A DNA stretch of 15,345 nucleotides from Anaeromyxobacter dehalogenans. Its GTDB lineage: Bacteria > Myxococcota_A > UBA9042 > DTJE01. Shown here one piece after another: positions 1 through 5,344 of the stretch. Location: assembly GCA_020722625.1 (NCBI GenBank), contig DYKK01000041.1, forward strand, positions 1-15,345, given 5' to 3'. Made by a program: the position numbers and the translations under genes. How positions within the stretch are numbered: position 1 is the first letter of the stretch; each line of letters begins with the position of its first letter. Under the pieces are notes generated by a model. The model ran no database searches, was not told the DNA's origin, and saw only the letters and a program-made list of their open reading frames with translations.

Positions 1-330
1 TCCGGGGTTCGGGGTCCGGCGTCCGGGATCCGGGGTCCGGGATCCGGGGTCCGGGGGGTCGCGGTGGACGTGGCTTCGTCGTCATACGCCGCTCATCGCG
101 ACCAACGCGGCCCTGACACTGACACTGAACCTGTCCACTGAACCTGTCACCGAGTTCCGGGGTTCGGGGTCCGGCGTCCGGGATCCGGGGTCCGGGATCC
201 GGGGTCCGGGGGGTCGCGGTGGACGTGGCTTCGTCGTCATACGCCGCTCATCGCGACCAACGCGGCCCTGACACTGACACTGAACCTGTCCACTGAACCT
301 GTCACCGAGTTCCGGGGTTCGGGGTCCGGC
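1..330. repeat. Tandem 155-bp intergenic repeat: two perfect copies plus a truncated third
   Basis: Copy 1 (1-155) and copy 2 (156-310) read as identical over their full length. A third copy starts at 311 and diverges after about 20 bases, though GTCGCGGTGG reappears near 338. Each unit has a head of alternating GGGGTCC and GGGATCC blocks, a core starting GTCGCGGTGGACGTGG, then TGACACTGACACTG, and a tail of CCTGTCC/AACCTGTC elements. In the core, GGTCGCG and CGCGACC can pair. The array may continue upstream of the window. Related copies occur at 7207-7355 and 8453-8663 in the same orientation. No convincing gene is seen in 1-489. Confidence 0.93.
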
Positions 331-351
331 ACCCGGTGTCGCGGTGGCCGT

Positions 352-368
352 CTTGAAGTGACTTCAAG
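352..368. promoter_or_regulatory. 17-bp perfect palindrome upstream of the BMC operon, candidate operator
   Basis: Arms CTTGAAGT and ACTTCAAG flank a single central G. It is AT-richer than its surroundings and lies just after the repeat array. Its centre is about 88 bp upstream of the start site predicted from the promoter at 412-441, a position that suits an activator. The 8-bp-arm form resembles operators of MerR-type regulators, but these normally sit inside a 19-20 bp promoter spacer, and no convincing -35/-10 pair frames this one. The regulator is unknown and none is encoded next to it. Confidence 0.5.
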
Positions 369-411
369 GTATTGCGAAATTTGGTAGCGAATCGTGGCCC
401 TCTCGAAGCCG

Positions 412-441
412 TTGTCACCCCCTTCGCCGCCGTGCTATCCT
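412..441 (+). promoter_or_regulatory. Sigma-70-like promoter of the BMC operon
   Basis: The -35 is TTGTCA (412-417, 5 of 6 to consensus) and the -10 is TATCCT (436-441, 4 of 6), with an 18-bp spacer. Transcription would start near 448 and leave a leader of about 40 nt before the ATG at 490, with the Shine-Dalgarno inside it. This is the best match seen between the repeat array and the first BMC gene. It is inferred from sequence only. Confidence 0.5.
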
Positions 442-475
442 CCGCGCCATCCCGGGGGGACCGGGCGGGACGGAC

Positions 476-480
476 GGAGG
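476..480 (+). promoter_or_regulatory. Shine-Dalgarno that fixes the start of the first BMC gene
   Basis: GGAGG lies 9 nt before the ATG at 490. The frame is open further upstream to 394, but only the 490 start has a ribosome binding site and begins where a BMC-T2-like protein should (MTSLRTYVFLD). Confidence 0.8.
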
Positions 481-489
481 GCGTTGCCG

Positions 490-1101
490 ATGACGAGCCT
501 GCGGACCTACGTGTTCCTGGACAGCCTCCAGCCCCAACTCGCCTCCTTCATCGGCAAGACGGCGCGCGGGTTCCTCCCGATCCCCGAGATGGCGTCCCTG
601 TTCGTCGAGATCGCGCCCGGCATCGCCATCAACCGCGTGACGGACGTCGCCCTGAAGGCCACCACGGTCGTCCCCGCGGTCCAGGTGGTCGAGCGGGCCT
701 ACGGGCTCCTCGAGGTCCACGACCACGACAAGGGCGAGGTCCTGAAGGCCGGGGAGCACATCCTGCGCTACCTGGGCCTGAAGGAAGAGGAGCGGATGAA
801 GCCCAAGATCGTGTCGAATCAGATCATCCGCGCCATCGAGCCCTACCAGGCCCAGATCATCAACCGGAATTCCGCGGGCATGATGATCCTTCCGGGTCAG
901 AGCCTGTTCATCCTGGAGACGGAACCCGCCGGATACGTCGCCTTCGCGGCGAACGAGGCCGAGAAGGCCGCGCACATCTACCTGGTGAATGTCCGCCCGT
1001 ACGGTTCCTTCGGGCGGTTGTGGCTGTCCGGGACGGAGGCGGAGATCGATTCCGCGGCCGAGGCCGCGGTCGGGGTGTTGGAGGCGCTGACCGGCGTGTG
1101 A
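490..1101 (+). CDS. BMC-T shell protein, tandem-domain trimer of the stacked (double-layer) type
   Basis: A 203-residue bacterial microcompartment shell protein with two BMC folds in tandem, forming a pseudohexameric trimer. Domain 1 is about residues 5-100 and domain 2 about 105-200. Segments such as PGIAINRVTDVALKA (43-57), IINRNSAGMMILPG (123-136) and the likely pore-region segment PYGSFGRLWLSG (170-181) closely resemble, from memory, the Haliangium ochraceum BMC-T2 protein Hoch_5816. Members of that group stack two trimers face to face around a gated central pore, suggesting a port for larger substrates or cofactors. It is first in a five-gene operon, 38 bp before the BMC-H gene. The start is set by GGAGG at 476-480; an upstream in-frame extension is proline/arginine-rich and unlike the family. 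The family call is firm; stacking and gating are inferred from homologues. Confidence 0.93.
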   Translation: MTSLRTYVFLDSLQPQLASFIGKTARGFLPIPEMASLFVEIAPGIAINRVTDVALKATTVVPAVQVVERAYGLLEVHDHDKGEVLKAGEHILRYLGLKEEERMKPKIVSNQIIRAIEPYQAQIINRNSAGMMILPGQSLFILETEPAGYVAFAANEAEKAAHIYLVNVRPYGSFGRLWLSGTEAEIDSAAEAAVGVLEALTGV

Positions 1102-1139
1102 CCGGCGGCGCGGGGTGAGCGAATCGTGGAGGTGGTCGC

Positions 1140-1445
1140 ATGGCAGACGCTCTGGGGATGATCGAGACCAAGGGCTTCGTCGGGATGGTCGAGGCGGCCG
1201 ACGCCATGGTGAAGGCGGCCAAGGTGGAACTGGTCGGCTTCGAGAAGATCGGCGGCGGGTACGTCACGGCCATCGTGCGCGGGGACGTGGCCGCAGTCAA
1301 GGCCGCGACCGAGGCCGGGGCCCGCCAGGCCGAGCGCGTGGGGGAACTGGTGTCCGTCCACGTGATCCCGCGGCCGCACGTCAACATTGACGAGGTCCTG
1401 CCCCTGGGTCGGCAGGGCGCGCGCAAGGGCGGCCGGAGCGAGTGA
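1140..1445 (+). CDS. BMC-H hexameric shell protein
   Basis: A 101-residue single Pfam00936-type BMC domain, the main tile of the shell facets. It begins MADALGMIETKGFVGMVEAA and has the hexamer-edge lysine (K25 in AMVKAAKVE), a glycine-rich pore loop (KIGGGY, 36-41), VRGDVAAVKAA, and the edge motif PRPH (78-81 region) common to facet-forming hexamers. It is nearly the same as Haliangium Hoch_5815 as I remember it, and also close to PduA/CcmK. The glycine pore suggests passage of small metabolites. GGAGG at 1128-1132 lies 7 nt before the ATG. It is the second gene of the operon; 146 bp with a strong hairpin separates it from the pentamer gene, which may help keep hexamer in excess. Confidence 0.96.
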   Translation: MADALGMIETKGFVGMVEAADAMVKAAKVELVGFEKIGGGYVTAIVRGDVAAVKAATEAGARQAERVGELVSVHVIPRPHVNIDEVLPLGRQGARKGGRSE

Positions 1446-1528
1446 CGGGCCGGTCCGCCGGGGCGGCGCACCCCGGGGCGACCGGGTGTCGCCGTCCATC
1501 GGGTGCGGGTGGTCCGCGTCTCGCGGGG

Positions 1529-1560
1529 CGGGCGCCGGAGTCGTCCGGGAGTGGCGCCCG
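1529..1560 (+). promoter_or_regulatory. RNA hairpin in the BMC-H/BMC-P intergenic gap
   Basis: A perfect 8-bp GC stem pairs CGGGCGCC (1529-1536) with GGCGCCCG (1553-1560) around a 16-nt loop. It sits 19 nt upstream of the pentamer gene's Shine-Dalgarno (1580-1586). No U-run follows, so it is not a classical terminator. It could be a processing or stability boundary, or partial attenuation, that lowers pentamer output relative to hexamer. A weaker 6-bp inverted repeat (CCGGGG/CCCCGG) occurs earlier in the same gap, near 1459-1478. Confidence 0.45.
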
Positions 1561-1591
1561 GGGCCGGCGCGCCCCCGGCAAGGAGGTCGCG

Positions 1592-1882
1592 ATGCTGATG
1601 GGCCGGGTCGTGGGGACCGTGGTCTCCACCCGCAAGGACGACAAGATCGTGGGCCTGCGCTTCCTGATCGTGCGCGAACTGGACCACGAGATGCGCGAGA
1701 CCGGGAAGATGGTCGTGGCCGCGGACTCGGTGGGCGCGGGCGTGGGCGAGGTCGTGCTGTACGCGAGCGGCTCGTCCGCGCGGCAGACCGCATTCACCCA
1801 CGAGCGGCCCGTGGACGCCACGATCATGGCCATCGTGGACGAGGTCGAGGTCGGGGGCGTCCAGCGGTACGTGAAGGAGTGA
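1592..1882 (+). CDS. BMC-P pentameric vertex protein (EutN/CcmL family)
   Basis: A 96-residue protein of the EutN/CcmL family that caps the twelve vertices of a microcompartment shell. It begins MLMGRVVGTVVSTRKDDKIV, the standard first strands of the family's OB-like barrel, followed by DSVGAGVGEVVLYASGSSAR and the usual PVDATIMAIVDEVEV end. Length is normal for the family. AAGGAGG at 1580-1586 lies 5 nt before the ATG at 1592, so the longer open frame from 1442, which would add 50 GC-rich low-complexity residues, is rejected. A second ATG at 1598 is a less likely start. It resembles Haliangium Hoch_5814 and occupies the matching place between the hexamer and aldehyde dehydrogenase genes. Confidence 0.95.
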   Translation: MLMGRVVGTVVSTRKDDKIVGLRFLIVRELDHEMRETGKMVVAADSVGAGVGEVVLYASGSSARQTAFTHERPVDATIMAIVDEVEVGGVQRYVKE

Positions 1883-1904
1883 CGGACCCCCGCTCGGGAG
1901 GGCG

Positions 1905-3350
1905 ATGACACTCGACGAACAGAAAATCGCGGCGATCGTCGAGCAGGTGATGGACCGGCTCCGCCGCGAGAACGTGCTGGGTACGGGCGCCGGGCCGGCG
2001 CCGGCCGGGGCGCCCGCCGTGGTTCGTTCGCTGCACGAGACCGGCCGGGAAGGCGTCTTTCCGGACGTGGACTCGGCGGTGAACGCGGCTCGGGCGGCCC
2101 ACGAGCGGCTCGTGTCCCTGCCGCTGGAGGTCCGGGACAGGGCGATCCGGGCCATGCGGGACGTGACGCTCGCCCACCTGGAAGACCTCGCCCGCATGGC
2201 GGTGGAGGAGACGGGCCTCGGCCGGGTCGCGGACAAGGTCGTCAAGAACCGCCTGGCCGCCGAGAAGACGCCGGGCGTCGAGATCCTCGTGCCTCGGGCC
2301 TTCACCGGGGACCACGGCCTGACCCTGATCGAGCGCGCCCCTTACGGGGTCCTGTGCTCGATCACCCCGTGCACCAACGCGACCGAGACCGTGATCAACA
2401 ACGCCATCGGGATGATCGCCGGCGGGAACGGGGTCGTCCTGAACGCCCATCCTTCCGCGAAGCGGACCACGGTTCACTACGTGCGCATGTTGAACCGGGC
2501 CATGGTCGAGGCCGGGGCCCCGGACAACCTGCTGTGCTGCGTGCCCGAGCCCACCATTCAGTCGGCCGGGGAACTCATGAACCACCCGGGGGTGAACCTC
2601 GTGGTGGTCACGGGGGGGCCGGCCGTGGTCAAGGCCGCGATGAGCACGGGCAAGAAGTGCATCGCCGCGGGGCCGGGGAACCCCCCGGTGGTGGTGGACG
2701 AGACGGCGAAGATCGATCAGGCCGCGCGGGACATCATCGCGGGCGCGAGCCTCGACAACAACATCGTCTGCATCGTCGAGAAGGAGGTCATCGCGGTCGA
2801 GGCCGTGGCGGACCGGCTGCGCCAGGAACTCGTGCGGGCGGGGGCCTACTTCATCCGGGACGCGCTGGTGCCCAAGGTCACCCAGGTCGTGATTGACGGG
2901 GACCATCCGAACAAGAAATTCGTCGGCAAGAATGTCCGTGTGATCCTGCGGGAGGTCGGGGTGGACGTGCCCGACGAGGTTCGCCTCGCGTTCTGCGAGG
3001 TGGACGAGTCCCACCCCCTGGTCCAGGTGGAGCAGCTGCTGCCCGTGATCCCGATGGTGCGCGTGCGCAACGTGGAGGAGGGGATCGCGGCCGCGGTGCG
3101 CGTGGAGCACGGGTTCCGGCACACCGCGGTCATGCACTCGCTGAACATCGAGCACCTGCACCGGTTCGCGCGCGCCGCGAACTCCTCGATCTTCGTGAAG
3201 AACGCCCCCTCGACGGCGGGGCTCGGCCTGAACGGGGAGGGCTACACGTCGTGGACGATCGCGAGCCCCACGGGCGAGGGTCTGACCACGGCCCTGAACT
3301 TCACGAGGGAGCGGCGTTGCACGTTGAAGGACTACTTCCGGATCGTGTGA
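1905..3350 (+). CDS. CoA-acylating aldehyde dehydrogenase, BMC cargo (PduP/EutE-like)
   Basis: A 481-residue aldehyde dehydrogenase of the microcompartment PduP/EutE group, which converts an aldehyde plus CoA and NAD+ to acyl-CoA plus NADH. The catalytic cysteine is C289 in LDNNIVCIVEKE. Other family marks are ERAPYGVLCSITPCTNATET (143-162), VTGGPAVV (235-242) and the conserved GPGNPP (256-261), and the protein ends RRCTLKDYFRIV as PduP-type enzymes do. Residues 1-22 (MTLDEQKIAAIVEQVMDRLR...) form an amphipathic helix followed by a Gly/Ala/Pro linker (about 26-38), a typical encapsulation peptide. A short GGGAGG-type Shine-Dalgarno ends 2-4 nt before the ATG, closer than usual. The aldehyde is not identifiable from sequence. 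It is the only enzyme in the operon and defines it as a metabolosome with an incomplete core. Confidence 0.94.
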   Translation: MTLDEQKIAAIVEQVMDRLRRENVLGTGAGPAPAGAPAVVRSLHETGREGVFPDVDSAVNAARAAHERLVSLPLEVRDRAIRAMRDVTLAHLEDLARMAVEETGLGRVADKVVKNRLAAEKTPGVEILVPRAFTGDHGLTLIERAPYGVLCSITPCTNATETVINNAIGMIAGGNGVVLNAHPSAKRTTVHYVRMLNRAMVEAGAPDNLLCCVPEPTIQSAGELMNHPGVNLVVVTGGPAVVKAAMSTGKKCIAAGPGNPPVVVDETAKIDQAARDIIAGASLDNNIVCIVEKEVIAVEAVADRLRQELVRAGAYFIRDALVPKVTQVVIDGDHPNKKFVGKNVRVILREVGVDVPDEVRLAFCEVDESHPLVQVEQLLPVIPMVRVRNVEEGIAAAVRVEHGFRHTAVMHSLNIEHLHRFARAANSSIFVKNAPSTAGLGLNGEGYTSWTIASPTGEGLTTALNFTRERRCTLKDYFRIV

Positions 3351-3368
3351 CGGGGTGAAAGGCGACGC

Positions 3369-3968
3369 GTGAGCCTCACTCGACCCCAGTTCTCGCCGTC
3401 ATCGCTGCCGCTCGGGTCGCAGGAGGCGTTCGCGGGGGTCGAGGTGTCGGGCATCCCGCGCGGGCTCGTGTGCGTGGACGCCCTGGTCAAGAAGGCGCAG
3501 GTCCGCGTGGTCCTGGCGACCCCCGTCACGCCCGGCAAGTTCCTGATCCTGCTGGACGGGGGGGTCGCGGAGGTCGAGGAATCCCTGGCCGAGGCGGAGG
3601 CGAGGGCCGGGGACCAGTTGATTGACCGCTTCCTGCTGCCGTTCGCGCACCCGCAACTGGAACCCGCGGTCTTCGGGGTGGTCCCCGCACGGCCCGAGGG
3701 CGCGCTGGGCCTGGTCGAGACCGCAACCGCGTGCTCGGGCCTGCGCTCGGCGGACGCGGCGCTCAAGGCGGCCCCGGTGTTGCTCGCGGTCCTGCACCTG
3801 TCCGCCGGGATCGGGGGCAAGTGCTACTACGCGTTCGCGGGCGAACTGTACGACGTCGAGGCCTCGGTCAAGGCCGCGTCGGATGCCCTGGAGGGCTCGG
3901 AGCGGCTCCTGTCCACCGAGGTCATCGCCCGCCCACACCCGGAGTTCCTCGCGGCGCTCGGGATCTGA
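3369..3968 (+). CDS. BMC-T shell protein, tandem-domain trimer of the single-layer type
   Basis: A 199-residue protein with two BMC domains, about residues 20-105 and 110-192. Diagnostic segments are GKFLILLDGGVAEVEESLAEA in domain 1 and GLVETATACSGLRSADAALKA with GGKCYYAFAGELYDVEASVKAA in domain 2. It resembles Haliangium Hoch_5812 (BMC-T1), whose trimers are single rather than stacked, and is clearly different from the BMC-T at the other end of this operon. The start is GTG at 3369, with GAAAGG just upstream and an 18-bp gap after the aldehyde dehydrogenase stop. It is the last gene of the operon and ends 28 bp before the stop of the convergent ABC ATPase gene. The role (facet tile, possibly with its own pore chemistry) is inferred from homologues. 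Confidence 0.92.
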   Translation: MSLTRPQFSPSSLPLGSQEAFAGVEVSGIPRGLVCVDALVKKAQVRVVLATPVTPGKFLILLDGGVAEVEESLAEAEARAGDQLIDRFLLPFAHPQLEPAVFGVVPARPEGALGLVETATACSGLRSADAALKAAPVLLAVLHLSAGIGGKCYYAFAGELYDVEASVKAASDALEGSERLLSTEVIARPHPEFLAALGI

Positions 3969-3996
3969 CACTGGACCTCGCAGGGAAGTGCCCGCG

Positions 3997-5343
3997 TCAC
4001 TCGGACACGCCCTCGCTCGATGCCGGGTCGGCCGCGGCCTCCTCCTCGAGGTACAGGACGCCGGCCTCCTCGTCGTAGGCGAACAGCTCGGCGTAGCGAC
4101 CCCAGTCCACCGCGGTCTCGAGCTGCCGCCAGGCCTCCTCCTCGGTGAAGTGGTGCTGGAGGAACTCGATGAAGAACTCCTCGTTCATGCTGCGGCGGTG
4201 CGCGCTCCGGACCGCGTGGAGGATCTGGTTCACCAGCATGACGTTCTGGACGACCGCCTCCCGGAAGACCTCCTTGCTCTCGAGGATGTCGCTCGTGACG
4301 AAGCGGCGGCCCAGGTCCGTCAGGACGATGTCGCCCTCCTCGATCCGCGCGAACCCGAGGATGCTCGCGGCCTCGGCCAGGGGCAGGAGGTCGTCCGCCT
4401 CGAGGTTCAGTTCGTCCTCCAGTTCGTAGATGTCCTCGCGCCCGCCCCGCTCCTCGACCAGTTCCAGGAGGCCGGACAGCGCACCGACGTGCGCGCGCGG
4501 GAGCATCTGGAACTTGCGGAGGGTCAGGGGGCGGATGCGGCCGGAGGTCTCCATCTCGGCCTGGCGGGCGAGCGTGGTGTAGATCCGGTCCACGACGCGC
4601 TTGAAGGCGGGGGACTTGCGGTCCCGGGGGTGCGACAACTCCACGGTCATCTCGGCGGCCACGCGACCGGGGTTGTGCCACAGGACCACCACCCGGTCCG
4701 CCATGAACACGGCCTCCTCGATGTTGTGCGTCACCAGAAGCACGGCCTGCGTCGGCATCTTGCGATCGACCCACAGGTCCATGAACTCGCCGCGCAGGTT
4801 CTCGGCGCTCAGGACGTCGAGGCCCGAGAAGGGCTCGTCCATGCACAGGATCTCCGGCTCCAGGACCAGGGCGCGCGCGAACCCCACGCGCTGCTTCATC
4901 CCGCCGGACAACTCGCGGGGCATGGCCTCCTCGAACCCGTCGAGGCCGATCAGGTCCATCACGGCCACGGCCTTCTCGCGGGCGCGGCGCCGGTCCGTGC
5001 CGTGGGCGAGCAGCCCCATCTCGACGTTCTCGACGGCGGTCAGCCAGGGGAACAGGGCGAAGGACTGGAACACGACCGCCACGCCGGGATTGATGCCGCG
5101 GAGGGGCTCGCCGTGGTAGAGGACCGTTCCTTCCGACGGGGGAATGAGCCCGCACAGGATGCGCACGAGCGTGGTCTTGCCGGACCCCGAGGGCCCGAGG
5201 AGGGCCACGATCTCGCGGGGCCGGATCGCGAGGTTCACGCGGTCGAGCACCACGATGGGCTGGGACGGCCTCCCGCCCTCGAAGTGCCGGGACACGTCCC
5301 GGATCTCCGCGATGACGCCGTCGCGCGCTGCGGATTCGCTCAT
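3997..5343 (-). CDS. ABC transporter ATPase, NitT/TauT type, with AAA-associated C-terminal domain
   Basis: A 448-residue protein whose first 260 residues or so are an ABC ATPase of the nitrate/sulfonate/taurine import group. Visible motifs are Walker A GPSGSGKT (50-57), Q-loop Q93, signature LSGGMKQR (145-152), Walker B ILCMDEP (165-171, catalytic E170), D-loop SGLD (173-176) and switch H206. Residues about 270-430 form an extra domain resembling the AAA-associated C-terminal domain (AAA_assoc_C) seen on some NitT/TauT ATPases: it has winged-helix-like stretches (LLELVEERGGREDIYELEDE, FVTSDILESKEVFREAVVQN), ends in a Glu-rich tail, and may be a regulatory sensor. The ATG at 5343 has GGAG 8 nt upstream. 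The gap to the permease stop is 1 bp, so they form one operon. Confidence 0.93.
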   Translation of the reverse strand: MSESAARDGVIAEIRDVSRHFEGGRPSQPIVVLDRVNLAIRPREIVALLGPSGSGKTTLVRILCGLIPPSEGTVLYHGEPLRGINPGVAVVFQSFALFPWLTAVENVEMGLLAHGTDRRRAREKAVAVMDLIGLDGFEEAMPRELSGGMKQRVGFARALVLEPEILCMDEPFSGLDVLSAENLRGEFMDLWVDRKMPTQAVLLVTHNIEEAVFMADRVVVLWHNPGRVAAEMTVELSHPRDRKSPAFKRVVDRIYTTLARQAEMETSGRIRPLTLRKFQMLPRAHVGALSGLLELVEERGGREDIYELEDELNLEADDLLPLAEAASILGFARIEEGDIVLTDLGRRFVTSDILESKEVFREAVVQNVMLVNQILHAVRSAHRRSMNEEFFIEFLQHHFTEEEAWRQLETAVDWGRYAELFAYDEEAGVLYLEEEAAADPASSEGVSE

Positions 5344-5344
5344 G

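Noticed and set aside
1..330. CRISPR array
   Set aside because: The repeat unit is 155 bp with no unique spacers between short conserved repeats, and there are no cas genes.
352..381. MerR-type promoter with the palindrome inside the spacer
   Set aside because: A 19-bp spacer would need a -35 around GGCCGT, which does not match; only the palindrome itself is kept as a candidate operator.
394..489. N-terminal extension of the first BMC-T protein
   Set aside because: The 32 extra residues are Pro/Arg-rich, lack a ribosome binding site and are absent from the family as I know it; GGAGG before 490 fits the shorter protein.
1442..1591. N-terminal extension of the pentamer protein
   Set aside because: The extra 50 residues are GC-driven low complexity; the family begins at M(L)MGRVVGTVV and AAGGAGG precedes 1592.
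908..2305. A 465-codon minus-strand frame opposite the BMC genes
   Set aside because: Its product is Ser/Arg/Pro-rich with no motif, and the plus strand carries unmistakable shell proteins and aldehyde dehydrogenase.
3969..3996. Bidirectional terminator between the BMC and ABC operons
   Set aside because: The 28-bp gap has no good stem and no T-run on either strand.
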